Assembly: GCA_016291495.1 (NCBI GenBank)
Contig: JAEEXI010000007.1
Location: 62,001-126,000, forward strand
Direction: 5' to 3'
Source: Prevotella sp.
GTDB taxonomy: Bacteria > Bacteroidota > Bacteroidia > Bacteroidales > Bacteroidaceae
Length of the DNA stretch: 64,000 nucleotides
Under the pieces are notes generated by a model. It worked only from the letters and a program-made list of their open reading frames with translations, was not told the origin of the DNA and made no database searches. Shown in pieces: positions 49,608 through 58,767 of this stretch (the first letter of the stretch is position 1; each line of letters begins with the position of its first letter). Both the position numbers and the translations under genes were made by a program.

Positions 49608-51038
49608 TTACCTCTTACCTTTTATAAACTGTATACAGTCCTCCATCATCTTCACCTTCAACAGCCGCATGATGGCGACATAGAGGAAAAAGGCAATGAC
49701 GATGCGCAGGAACAACAACAGGTAACTGTTCGTGATATTGGCAGTAGCCAGCCAGACGACGACCATGACAGCAGCACTAATCAGGGCGAAGGGGACGACG
49801 TCCTTGCAGACATCCCGGAACCGTACGCCAATCAGCTGTTTTGCACCCGTCTGCCAAGCCGTGAGCCACACGATGTTCAATAGGGTATAGGCGCAGACCA
49901 CCGTGATGATGCCATACTGATAAGTGAGGAAAATCAACAGTAGCTGCAACACAATCTGCGAGACGTTCAGCCACATATTGATGTCGCTGCGCCCCTGACT
50001 GATAATCAGATTCTTGTAGAGTGAATAGAACGGCATGAAGGCACCGCCTACACAGAGGATGCGCAGGATGGGTACACACGCCTCCCATTTCGGTCCGATG
50101 GTCGAGAGGATAAACTCCTGAGCCACCAGCGCCAGTCCGAACATGGCAGGGAACGACAGAAAGGCCGTAAAGCGCAGCATCTTGCGGAAGACAGGTATCT
50201 CACCTCTCTCTACCAGCACGGGCTGTGCCACCTGTTCGATGCTTCCGCTCACCAGCTGGTAGGCCATCGTGTTCCATTTCGAAGCCTGGAAGAAGTTACC
50301 GACTACTTGTGGTGTCTTCGTAAACAACTTTCCGAAGATAAACGTCAGGACGTTGTTATTGACGGTATTGATGACCATCGTCACGAGGATGTTCAAGGCA
50401 AACTTCCACGTACGGCGGATGGGTGAGAAGTCGATTTTCAACGACGGGTGCCACTTGACGTAGTAGAGACGTCCGATGACCAGAATGGCAGCGTTCACCA
50501 CCTGTTGCCACGCCAGGCTCCAGTAGGAGAAACCGTTAAAGGCAAGTATGACGGCAACGATGCCCGAGCATATCAGTGCACAGCTGTTGACGACGGTAAT
50601 CTCCCTGTTCATCATGTTCTTGGTCATATAGGCATGCGTTGAGATGCCGAACGATGAGATGAAGAAAGCCAGGAAGATGAAGCGCGACAAGTCGGTCAGA
50701 CAAGGCTGTTCGAAGAACAAGGCTATCCACGGGGCAGCTATGAAGAGGATGACATAGATACAGGCACTTGCTAGGATGTTAAACCAGAACACGGCGTTAT
50801 AGTCGTTTGCCGTCGGTTCCTTCATGTTCACAATCGCTGTCGAGAAACCGCTCGACTGCAAATTGCCTGCGATGGCAGAGAAGATGGCAATCATACCGAT
50901 GGGAGCCCACTCCGCAGGGGCTATCATACGTCCCAGCAGAATGCCGATGACGACACTCAGCACCTGAGTGGCTCCACTGTTCAGTGTACCCCAGAAGAGC
51001 CCTCTTGCCGTCCGTTCCTTCAGGTTCTCTGTGCTCAT
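49608..51038 (-). CDS. Lipopolysaccharide/polysaccharide flippase (Wzx-like, MATE/MVF superfamily)
   Basis: MSTENLKERTARGLFWGTLNSGATQVLSVVIGILLGRMIAPAEWAPIGMIAIF; multi-TM; start moved from 51155. Confidence 0.9.
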   Translation of the reverse strand: MSTENLKERTARGLFWGTLNSGATQVLSVVIGILLGRMIAPAEWAPIGMIAIFSAIAGNLQSSGFSTAIVNMKEPTANDYNAVFWFNILASACIYVILFIAAPWIALFFEQPCLTDLSRFIFLAFFISSFGISTHAYMTKNMMNREITVVNSCALICSGIVAVILAFNGFSYWSLAWQQVVNAAILVIGRLYYVKWHPSLKIDFSPIRRTWKFALNILVTMVINTVNNNVLTFIFGKLFTKTPQVVGNFFQASKWNTMAYQLVSGSIEQVAQPVLVERGEIPVFRKMLRFTAFLSFPAMFGLALVAQEFILSTIGPKWEACVPILRILCVGGAFMPFYSLYKNLIISQGRSDINMWLNVSQIVLQLLLIFLTYQYGIITVVCAYTLLNIVWLTAWQTGAKQLIGVRFRDVCKDVVPFALISAAVMVVVWLATANITNSYLLLFLRIVIAFFLYVAIMRLLKVKMMEDCIQFIKGKR

Positions 51039-51181
51039 ATCGCAGGCAAAGGTACAAATAAGTGAGAAAAATGCCAAATATCTTTGCAAATTTCCCCAAA
51101 ACTTTGTATCTTTGCAAACGGAAGAACAGTGGCTTAAATACCCTTCCATTGTCAAGATGATTTAAGCCGAAACAGCCAAGT

Positions 51182-51324
51182 CAAGTCTATATCAACTCTA
51201 TACCAACTCTATACCAAGTCTATACCAACTCTATGGTTCCTCATAGAATCCTAAGGGAATCCTCAAGGGATTGTCATGGGATCCTCAGGGGATGGTCATA
51301 GGATGCTCTAAGGATAGTCTAAGA
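51182..51324. repeat. 11-bp-period tandem repeat tract, 13 units
   Basis: 13 consecutive 11-nt units with TC at positions 5-6 in every unit, e.g. CAACTCTATAC, ATCCTCAAGGG, ATCCTCAGGGG, ATGGTCATAGG. Confidence 0.9.
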
Positions 51325-51354
51325 AAGGTCATACTTCTGGGGTATGACCTTTCT
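51322..51354. terminator. 13-bp perfect hairpin, probable terminator of the upstream minus-strand gene
   Basis: AGAAAGGTCATAC (51322-51334) / GTATGACCTTTCT (51342-51354); weak T tract. Confidence 0.6.
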
Positions 51355-51405
51355 CTGACAATCCTATGAGCTTACACTTAGTATGAGGTGACAGGCCCTT
51401 CTTGA

Positions 51406-52257
51406 CTATTTGACAAGAACGACCAGATACTTGCTGGTAGACCAGAACAGCTGGGGGTTGGTGATGCGCAGCACGTACTGTTTGTTGGCATCACGCTCCA
51501 ACTGGTAGCTGGATGAGGGGTGGGCGGTCAGCAACTGGGCGGAGCGGGAGTAGAGCTTGATTTCCTTGTCGACGCGGATATCGATCTTCGTAAAGTACTC
51601 GCGGTTGAAGTTCGACTGCAGCACTTTGCCGTTCTCGATGATGTGCTGTTCCTTCAGTTCGCTCTTCGTGCCAAACACAAACCAGGCAGTGTTCAGTTGC
51701 TTGTCCTGTGCGGAGATGGTCTCAGCCTTCTGGGAAATCTCAGCCTTCTGCTGAGAGGTCTCTACGGTGAGGTCGGCCACTTCGTTACCCAGTTCTGCAA
51801 GACGGATGTCGCGTGACTTCAGGTCGAGGCGCAACTGGGCAATCTCCTTGTCTTTCTCCTCCATCTGCTTGGCGAGGTTCTCGATGGTCTTGCGCAGTTC
51901 GTCGCCCTTGACGGAGCTTTGGCGCAACTGGTTCTTCAACTTGTTGATGAGCTCACGGTTGTGCTGCATCGTCTCCTGGATCTGAGCGATGTTGTCGCGG
52001 ATGCGCTGCGTACGGTTAGCTCCCTCGCCGTCCTTGGCAAGTGTCACACGGTCTTGGGCGGCATTGATGGCGCGGAAACCTTCCTCAATCTCGTTGAAGG
52101 TGGCCATCATGTCGTTAATCTCATTGTCTTTCTGCTGGATGATGCGGTTCAGCGAGTCTGCCTGCTGTGCCATCATCAAATCCTCTGTCTTGGCACCCTG
52201 CTGCTTGCAGGCTACCACTGCTACGGCACCAAGTGCCAAAATCAATAACTTTTTCAT
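51406..52257 (-). CDS. Lipoprotein with long coiled-coil, hypothetical
   Basis: MKKLLILALGAVAVVACKQQGAKTED lipobox; heptad-rich middle. Confidence 0.75.
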   Translation of the reverse strand: MKKLLILALGAVAVVACKQQGAKTEDLMMAQQADSLNRIIQQKDNEINDMMATFNEIEEGFRAINAAQDRVTLAKDGEGANRTQRIRDNIAQIQETMQHNRELINKLKNQLRQSSVKGDELRKTIENLAKQMEEKDKEIAQLRLDLKSRDIRLAELGNEVADLTVETSQQKAEISQKAETISAQDKQLNTAWFVFGTKSELKEQHIIENGKVLQSNFNREYFTKIDIRVDKEIKLYSRSAQLLTAHPSSSYQLERDANKQYVLRITNPQLFWSTSKYLVVLVK

Positions 52258-52297
52258 ATCTTCAATGCTTAATTCTTCACGTTTTACTCTTCATTCT

Positions 52298-52975
52298 TCA
52301 CTTTTCACTCTTCCCTGCAAGGACGATGACGAACTCGCCCCGCGGCTCATGTTCCGTGAAATGGGCGATGACCTCTTCCAAGGTGCCACGGACGCTCTCC
52401 TCATGGACCTTGCTGATTTCACGGCATACGCTCACCTGACGGTCGGGACCCATTACCTCGGCAAACTGCTGCAGGGTCTTCAGCACCCGATAGGGCGACT
52501 CGTAGAACACCATCGTACGTTCCTCATCCGCCAGACTCTGTATCTTGGTCTGACGTCCTTTCTTCTGGGGCAGGAAGCCTTCGAAGCAGAAACGGTCGCA
52601 GGGCAGTCCGCTACTCACCAGTGCCGGTACGAAGGCAGTGGCACCTGGTAGTGTCTGCACCTCAATGCCTGCCCGGACGGCCTCACGTACCAGATAGAAA
52701 CCAGGGTCGGAGATTCCCGGTGTGCCGGCATCGCTGATGAGGGCAATGGTCTGTCCTGCCTGCAGGCGTTCCACGATGGCAGCACTTGTGCCGTGCTCAT
52801 TGAACTTATGGTGGGAAAGGAGGTGCTGCTGAATCTGGAAGTGTTTCAGCAGGATGCCTGACGTACGCGTATCTTCTGCCAATACAAGATCGGCTTCTTT
52901 CAGGATACGAATGGCACGGAGTGTCATATCCTCCATGTTGCCTACAGGCGTCGGAACAATATATAAAATGCCCAT
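52298..52975 (-). CDS. rsmI: 16S rRNA (cytidine 2'-O)-methyltransferase
   Basis: MGILYIVPTPVGNMEDMTLRAIRILKEADLVLAEDTRTSGILLKHF; LISDAGTPGISDPG; start moved from 53098. Confidence 0.96.
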   Translation of the reverse strand: MGILYIVPTPVGNMEDMTLRAIRILKEADLVLAEDTRTSGILLKHFQIQQHLLSHHKFNEHGTSAAIVERLQAGQTIALISDAGTPGISDPGFYLVREAVRAGIEVQTLPGATAFVPALVSSGLPCDRFCFEGFLPQKKGRQTKIQSLADEERTMVFYESPYRVLKTLQQFAEVMGPDRQVSVCREISKVHEESVRGTLEEVIAHFTEHEPRGEFVIVLAGKSEK

Positions 52976-53124
52976 GACGGGTGCAAAGATACTGCTTTTT
53001 GCATAAATCTTCCGTCCTTTAACTCCCTTTAACTCCTTTTCCTCGTCTATCTCCACTTTTTTTTCATATCTTTGTCGCAAAATTTGAAAATATATCAAGC
53101 TTTAACCCTAAAATGATGTGAATT

Positions 53125-54552
53125 ATGAAACAGAGAAAGTTTAATGTGATGTACCTGCTGCTGATTGCAGTATTCGTACTTTCATCGTGTGCAAAATCCT
53201 CTAAGAACTCCAAGTTCATCCCTGCCGATGCCGTGGTCGTCAGCCTTGACGTGAAGCAGATGGCAGAGAAGGGTAAGATCAGCGAGAATGCTGAGGCTAA
53301 GAAGAAACTCTTGGAGAATGTGGAGTCGGCTGCTCAGAATCAGGAGACAAAAGACCTGTTCAAGAAAATTGTGGACGATCCCGCTAAGGCTGGTGTTGAC
53401 CTGCGTGAGCCTATTTTCGTCTTTACCGTAAAGGGTGAGAAGAATGCCGTTGTCGGTACTATCCTCAACAAGGACGACTTTGCCGCATTGATTAGTGCTG
53501 CCGCCAAGGAGACCGGCAAGGAGGCTCTCAAGGAGAAGGACGGTATCCAGTATCTGCAGGACGGCAACAGTATCATTGCTTTCGATGATGCAACCTTCTT
53601 TGCTTCTGAGAGCTATAGCCTCGACGAGATTGTCGCTAAGTTCAAGAACGACGATACCAAGGACACCATGGCTGAGAACGATGACTTCGCCAAGCTGGCT
53701 GATGCCAAGGGCTTCATCAAGGCACTCATTCCTATGGCTATTTTGGAAGGCGAATTGGATGCCAATGCCAAGAAGATGTTGCCGGAGGGTGCAGAACTGA
53801 AGGACCTGAGCATCATCCTGAACCTCAATACCGACAAGGGTGAGGCAAGACTGGGCTTCGAGAGTATCGCCAAGTCGGACGCTTGGAAGAATTATATCAA
53901 GGAGTCTTGCGAGATGTGTGGCAAGATTGACGGTGGTTTCTTGAAGTATCTCCCGAAGGGTGCCTTCATGATGTATGCCAACTTCGACGGTAAGAAGCTG
54001 TTTGAGTTGCTGGACAAGAAGGGCGTCTTCGCACAGGCTGGCGTTGAGGAGCAGAAAGAGATGGCCAAGAAGATTCTGGAGGCTATCGACGGTGACTTCG
54101 CTCTCGGCGTTGGTGAAATCGATGTCAATACGTCTAAGGTAGATATTCCTCAGGTTGCCGCTTATCTGAAGACGAAGGACGGAAGCATTGCTGACTTTGC
54201 AAAGCAGAACGGTCTCAAGCCAGAGCAGGGAATGGACTTCGGTTTCAAGGATGGTGCTACTTATGTGGCTGTTGGTGAGATTTCTGCCTTCACAGAGGTA
54301 AAGAATGGCTATGATAAGAGTGCTGTCAGTGGACGCCGCGTCTATGCATTCTGCGACATTGCCATGATTTCTAACCTGATTGGTTTGGCAAACAATAACG
54401 CTGCAGATGCTGCCAAGATGGCCGGCGAGTATGTGAAGTCCGCTGAGTTCTATGATACCAGTGATACCGCAGGTGAGTTGGTTCTGAAGATGAAGGATGC
54501 CGACAAGGATCCTATTGAGTTCTTCGTAGAGATGGCTCTTCGTCAGTTTTAA
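53125..54552 (+). CDS. DUF4836-like lipoprotein
   Basis: Lipobox (LSSCAKS); FIPADAVVVSLDVKQMAEKGKI; -7 TATCTTTG at 53067-53074. Confidence 0.75.
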   Translation: MKQRKFNVMYLLLIAVFVLSSCAKSSKNSKFIPADAVVVSLDVKQMAEKGKISENAEAKKKLLENVESAAQNQETKDLFKKIVDDPAKAGVDLREPIFVFTVKGEKNAVVGTILNKDDFAALISAAAKETGKEALKEKDGIQYLQDGNSIIAFDDATFFASESYSLDEIVAKFKNDDTKDTMAENDDFAKLADAKGFIKALIPMAILEGELDANAKKMLPEGAELKDLSIILNLNTDKGEARLGFESIAKSDAWKNYIKESCEMCGKIDGGFLKYLPKGAFMMYANFDGKKLFELLDKKGVFAQAGVEEQKEMAKKILEAIDGDFALGVGEIDVNTSKVDIPQVAAYLKTKDGSIADFAKQNGLKPEQGMDFGFKDGATYVAVGEISAFTEVKNGYDKSAVSGRRVYAFCDIAMISNLIGLANNNAADAAKMAGEYVKSAEFYDTSDTAGELVLKMKDADKDPIEFFVEMALRQF

Positions 54553-54555
54553 TTC

Positions 54556-55764
54556 GTGCAGACATTGCTTTACAGGCTGTTAAGCCGACATTTAAACGCA
54601 GGACAGTTGGCGGGCTTCGTGCTCGCCAACCTCTGTGGTATGACCATCGTCCTTGCCGCCATCCAGTTTGCGACGGATGTCATTCCGATGTTCACGGGTA
54701 GCGACAGCTTCATGAAGCCGGGACAGATGGTGATGGCTAAGCATGTGAGTACAATGCGTACACTGACAGGCAAGGCGCCCACTTTCTCGGAGAAGGATAT
54801 TGCCGAGGTGGGGCAACAGCCTTTTGTAAGCAATGTGGGCTCTTTCACGCCATCGCTCTTCAGTGTCGTTGCCGTTCTTGGCAGCGAACGACTGGGCGTA
54901 CAGTTCTCTACGGAGATGTTCTTTGAGTCTGTTCCCGACGACTTCATGGACATTGACCTCTACAGATGGAAATGGGAATCAGGAGCCAATGATGTGCCTA
55001 TCGTCCTGCCCCGGAATTACCTCAACCTCTATAATTTCGGCTTTGCCAGTAGTCAGGGACTGCCTGCCCTCTCCGAAGACCTTGTGTCAATGGTGAAGAT
55101 ACGCTTCTATCTTCGTGGCACAGCAGGACAGAAGGAGTTGACAGGCCACGTGGTTGCCTTCTCCAAGAAGCTTAATACCATCCTTGTTCCTCAGAAGTTC
55201 ATGGATGAGATGAATGCGACACTCTCCCCGGACCGTCAGCCCAAACCCTCACGACTCATTGTCACTGTCAGTAATCCCACTGATGAGAAGATTGCAGAGT
55301 TCCTTGCATCAAAAGGCTATGAGACGGAGGCTAACGATACAGAGGCGGCACGCACGGCACACTTCCTGCGTATCATCATCAGCATCGTTCTCGCGATAGG
55401 ACTGATTATCAGCGTCCTTTCGTTCTATGTGTTGTTGCTGAGTATTTTCCTGCTACTGCAGAAGAATACGGAGAAGATTGATAATTTGCTGTTAATTGGC
55501 TATTCCCCACAGGCTGTGGCACGTCCCTATCATTTGCTGACTATCAGTCTCAATACGCTGGTTCTTGTATTGTCCGTCGTCATCGTACTGCTGTTACGAG
55601 GCTACTACCTTCCTTTGTTCGGGCAACTCTATCCCAGTTATAGTGCCGCCAGTCTTACGCCCATGCTCCTGACGGGGTTGGGGCTCTACCTGTTAGTGGC
55701 GTTACTCAACTATATCGCCATCCGTCGGAAGGTGCAGAATGTATGGCATCTTCATGAGCACTAA
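54556..55764 (+). CDS. FtsX-like / ABC transporter permease-like membrane protein (GTG start)
   Basis: N-terminal TM, periplasmic domain, three C-terminal TMs (LRIIISIVLAIGLIISVLSFYVLLLSIFLLLQKNTEKIDNLLLIGYSPQAV). Confidence 0.75.
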   Translation: MQTLLYRLLSRHLNAGQLAGFVLANLCGMTIVLAAIQFATDVIPMFTGSDSFMKPGQMVMAKHVSTMRTLTGKAPTFSEKDIAEVGQQPFVSNVGSFTPSLFSVVAVLGSERLGVQFSTEMFFESVPDDFMDIDLYRWKWESGANDVPIVLPRNYLNLYNFGFASSQGLPALSEDLVSMVKIRFYLRGTAGQKELTGHVVAFSKKLNTILVPQKFMDEMNATLSPDRQPKPSRLIVTVSNPTDEKIAEFLASKGYETEANDTEAARTAHFLRIIISIVLAIGLIISVLSFYVLLLSIFLLLQKNTEKIDNLLLIGYSPQAVARPYHLLTISLNTLVLVLSVVIVLLLRGYYLPLFGQLYPSYSAASLTPMLLTGLGLYLLVALLNYIAIRRKVQNVWHLHEH

Positions 55765-55835
55765 CTGAAAAATATGGCTAGAAATTTGGCAGATTCAAAA
55801 ATAATGCGTAATTTTGCACCCGCTTTCAAAGCGAT

Positions 55836-55908
55836 GATCCGCTAGCTCAGTTGGTAGAGCACAACACTTTTAATGTTGGGGTCTTGGGTTCGAGCCCCAA
55901 GCGGATCA
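55836..55908 (+). tRNA. tRNA-Lys (TTT)
   Basis: GATCCGC...GCGGATC acceptor stem, D-arm GCTCAGTTGGTAGAGC, anticodon loop CTTTTAA, TTCGAGC T-arm; TAATTTTG upstream. Confidence 0.97.
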
Positions 55909-55916
55909 CTTAGGAA

Positions 55917-55940
55917 AGGGGTCTCAGCAGACCTCTTTTG
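55917..55940 (+). terminator. Terminator after tRNA-Lys
   Basis: AGGGGTCT-CAGC-AGACCTCT followed by TTTG. Confidence 0.65.
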
Positions 55941-55980
55941 TTGTTAATATCAATTTCGAAATATCTTATACTGACCTAAT

Positions 55981-57645
55981 ATGAATAAATCAATGCTTTT
56001 CGTCGCTGCAATCTGTTGCATGCTGATGACGGTTTCCTATGCCCAGCAGGCGCAGCAGGCCGACAAACAGGAACTCACTACCGTTGGTAACCCTTATATG
56101 CCTTTGTGGGAGCATATTCCCGATGGCGAGCCGTACGTCTTTGAAGACCCTGACCAGCCTGGTAAATACCGTGTGTATGTCTATGGTTCGCACGACAATC
56201 TGATAGATGCCTACTGTGGACGTGACCAAGTGGTGTGGTCGGCATCGCTCGACAGTCTCAATAACTGGCGTTATGATGGTGTCATCCTCGTGGTGGATAA
56301 GAACCGCGATGGCGAGCCCTTCGACTCTGTAGGGACTGCCGATGTGCTGTATGCGCCTGACGTGACGATGACCACCGACGCTGCTGGCAAGAAGACCTAC
56401 TGGCTCTTCCCCAACGACCAGACGGGCTATCGCAACGGACTGATCGCCAAGAGTGACCGTCCTGACGGTCCTTTTGAGGTATGCAACTGGAGTAAGGAGA
56501 ATCCTGTTCAGGTAACTGGTGTTTATGGATTCGACCCTGCTGTGTTTGTGGATGACGACGGCAAGATATATGGCTATTGGGGTTTCGGACACTCGATGGC
56601 TGCAGAAATCGACCCTGCCACGATGTGTACCGTAAAGCCTGGGACGAAGGTCGTCGATGGTATGATAGGAGGTTTTAAGGAGCCCAATGGAGGCGACTTC
56701 CGCTTCTTCGAGGCTTCGAGCATTCGTAAGATCAAAGATAAGTATGTGTTTATCTACAGCCGCTTCACTAAAGATGGTGAATTTGGCCTGCCTACCTCGA
56801 ACTATACCCTGGCGTACTGCTATAGCGACAACCCCTTAGGTCCTTGGACATACGGCGGTACCATCATCGACGGACGTGCCCGTGAGAAAGACGAGCAGGG
56901 AAATGTCATCGCTTCGGCTACTCCTGACGGCAACACGCACGGCAGTATCTGTGAGATCAACGGACAGTGGTATGTGTTCTATCATCGTCAGACGGGTATC
57001 AACGAATATGCGCGTCAGGCAATGGTGGCTCCTATCGAAGTGAAAGTGGAAGAGGGTAAAGGTGGCAAGGTGGAAATCAGCGAGGGTGAGTACAACAGCA
57101 ACGGCTTTGCCCTGAACGGTCTCAATCCTTTCGAGTGTCATTCGGCAGGAATCTGCTGCTGGTACACGGGGCCGAAACCTGCTACTCATGAGTGGCCCAA
57201 CAATACATTCTATGGCTCCTATGTCGCCTCTGGCTATGGCACCGACGATAAGTTTGCCGCCCCTTATGACCTGCGCAATAATACCAATCTTGTTGTGAAC
57301 AATACAGATGGCTCTATCGTGGGCTATAAGTACTTCAACTTTGATGCCAAGCGTTTGGCTGACAAGGGAAACTTGATGCTCGTCCTGCGGCTGATACCAG
57401 AAGGCGTCAATGGCACTATCGATATCATGATGGATCGGCCCTGGATTTCTCAGGGAGGTAAGAAGATAGGCCAGATAGACCTGAAGGCAGATATGGAGAA
57501 TACTGTCTGGGATATGGCGGCTGGTATCTCCACCGAAGCTAAAGAGAAAGACCTTGCCGGCAAGCACGCCATCTATTTTGTGTTCAAGTCCGACATCAAG
57601 GGGAAATCCCTCTGTAAACTCGTTGATTTCGTATTTAAGTTATAA
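55981..57645 (+). CDS. GH43 family glycoside hydrolase
   Basis: Signal peptide; HIPDGEPYVFEDPDQPGKYRVYVYGSHDN; YAPDVTMTTDAAGKKTYWLFPND; GFDPAVFVDDDGKIYGYWG; FFEASSIRKIKDKYVFIYS. Confidence 0.92.
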   Translation: MNKSMLFVAAICCMLMTVSYAQQAQQADKQELTTVGNPYMPLWEHIPDGEPYVFEDPDQPGKYRVYVYGSHDNLIDAYCGRDQVVWSASLDSLNNWRYDGVILVVDKNRDGEPFDSVGTADVLYAPDVTMTTDAAGKKTYWLFPNDQTGYRNGLIAKSDRPDGPFEVCNWSKENPVQVTGVYGFDPAVFVDDDGKIYGYWGFGHSMAAEIDPATMCTVKPGTKVVDGMIGGFKEPNGGDFRFFEASSIRKIKDKYVFIYSRFTKDGEFGLPTSNYTLAYCYSDNPLGPWTYGGTIIDGRAREKDEQGNVIASATPDGNTHGSICEINGQWYVFYHRQTGINEYARQAMVAPIEVKVEEGKGGKVEISEGEYNSNGFALNGLNPFECHSAGICCWYTGPKPATHEWPNNTFYGSYVASGYGTDDKFAAPYDLRNNTNLVVNNTDGSIVGYKYFNFDAKRLADKGNLMLVLRLIPEGVNGTIDIMMDRPWISQGGKKIGQIDLKADMENTVWDMAAGISTEAKEKDLAGKHAIYFVFKSDIKGKSLCKLVDFVFKL

Positions 57646-57653
57646 TACGCTAA

Positions 57654-57962
57654 TCAACATTCGTCGATGGTTTCAATATAGAAACTGAATGGTCGGAATC
57701 CGTCGTTGCAGCTAATCATTGCACTCATCGGGTTCTTCATCCAGCCGTCGAAGAAGTTGCCCTCGCCTTTAGCCAGAGATTCCACAAACGGTCTCATGGA
57801 TTCCCATGCAGACGGACACATGCCTTTAGGGCATTGGCCGTCAATGGAAATCCATTGCTGACCTACGCTGATATCACAAGTATGTTCAATGGGATTCTCG
57901 TACTTCGCCATTAGGTCGGAGTAAACAGTCTGACGTATAGCTGTGATTCGTATTTTGTTCAT
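57654..57962 (-). CDS. TIGR04076-like protein
   Basis: MNKIRITAIRQTVYSDLMAKYENPIEHTCDISVGQQWISIDGQCPKGMCPSAWESMRPFVESLAKGEGNFFDGW. Confidence 0.8.
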   Translation of the reverse strand: MNKIRITAIRQTVYSDLMAKYENPIEHTCDISVGQQWISIDGQCPKGMCPSAWESMRPFVESLAKGEGNFFDGWMKNPMSAMISCNDGFRPFSFYIETIDEC

Positions 57963-58066
57963 ATTTGGTTTTTATATACCTGAATTGCAAAATTACGAAT
58001 AATTATAGATACTTCGTGTTTCTTGCCCAAAGAATTAAGAATAAATATGAAAACGCACCAATAAAA

Positions 58067-58098
58067 TTTGGAAGGTTACTCATTTATTTGTATCTTTG
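58067..58098 (+). promoter_or_regulatory. Promoter upstream of the cobalamin riboswitch
   Basis: TTTG (58067-58070), 20-nt gap, TATCTTTG (58091-58098). Confidence 0.8.
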
Positions 58099-58109
58099 TA
58101 GCGTGATTC

Positions 58110-58440
58110 TGAAAAGAGTCGCCCGTAAAGGTTCGCTTAGCCGCGATTAATTGGGAACGTTTTCGTAAGCCGAATGCAAAGGCAAGTTTACTTGCACTTT
58201 ACTGAGGCGAGAAAAGGTCCACGTAGTGAACCGGGTGTGAATCCCCGACTGTCCCGCAGCAGTGAACTCCATTATGGCTCCTAAGCATAAACGCCATTGA
58301 GCTTCGCTCGATAGCGTTTGCGCTCAACAAAGCTCGAATGTATTCGGCTTTGTTCTCGCTAAATCACGCCATTGCCCGTTTGGGTGAGAAGGCGCTTGGG
58401 AGTGGAGGAAAGTCTGAAGACCAGCCTTTTTCGGTAACAT
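58110..58440 (+). ncRNA. Cobalamin riboswitch with extended peripheral arm
   Basis: Core GAACCGGGTGTGAATCCCCGACTGTCCCGCAGCAGTGA (B12-box type), 5' AAAGGTTCG, 3' AAGTCTGAAGACCAGCC. Confidence 0.85.
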
Positions 58441-58495
58441 GCCAAACGACCCTCGATGTAAGGGCGTGAGGCGAAACAAACATTTTTGTGGGATT

Positions 58496-58645
58496 ATGAA
58501 ACATGAATCAATTGTCGTAGTTTACGACAGCTGTCAGGCTATTGCTGAAGAGATAGCCGACAAATTGGGTGCACATCGTTGGCGACTATCTCTATGCAGA
58601 TGCTCCAACGTGCAATCTCAATAACTGGATCTGCGCCATCTCGCC
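58496..58645 (+). pseudogene. Frameshifted small ORF downstream of riboswitch, flavodoxin-like N-terminus (tentative)
   Basis: Frame A MKHESIVVVYDSCQAIAEEIADKLGAH, then frame B ...VGDYLYADAPTCNLNNWICAISPNL*; the two frames abut. Confidence 0.4.
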
Positions 58646-58668
58646 TAACTTATAACCTCATTACGATT

Positions 58669-58758
58669 ATGCAGTATATCTTTATCGTAGCTCTCGAATT
58701 CGTCTTGGCTTTCACAGGCGTCGCCTTGCTCATCAGGTATTACAACCACAAGGCGTAG
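58669..58758 (+). CDS. 29-aa putative single-TM microprotein
   Basis: MQYIFIVALEFVLAFTGVALLIRYYNHKA*; last ORF on the riboswitch strand before convergent genes. Confidence 0.4.
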   Translation: MQYIFIVALEFVLAFTGVALLIRYYNHKA

Positions 58759-58767
58759 GTTTGAACT

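Noticed and set aside
56836-57567. 243-aa minus-strand ORF opposite GH43
   Set aside because: Antisense shadow; GH43 motifs are on the plus strand
58110-58440. GAGGAAAGTCTGAAGACC near the riboswitch 3' end as an RNase P core
   Set aside because: Superficial similarity only; the B12 box and its order fit a cobalamin riboswitch and the length is too short for RNase P
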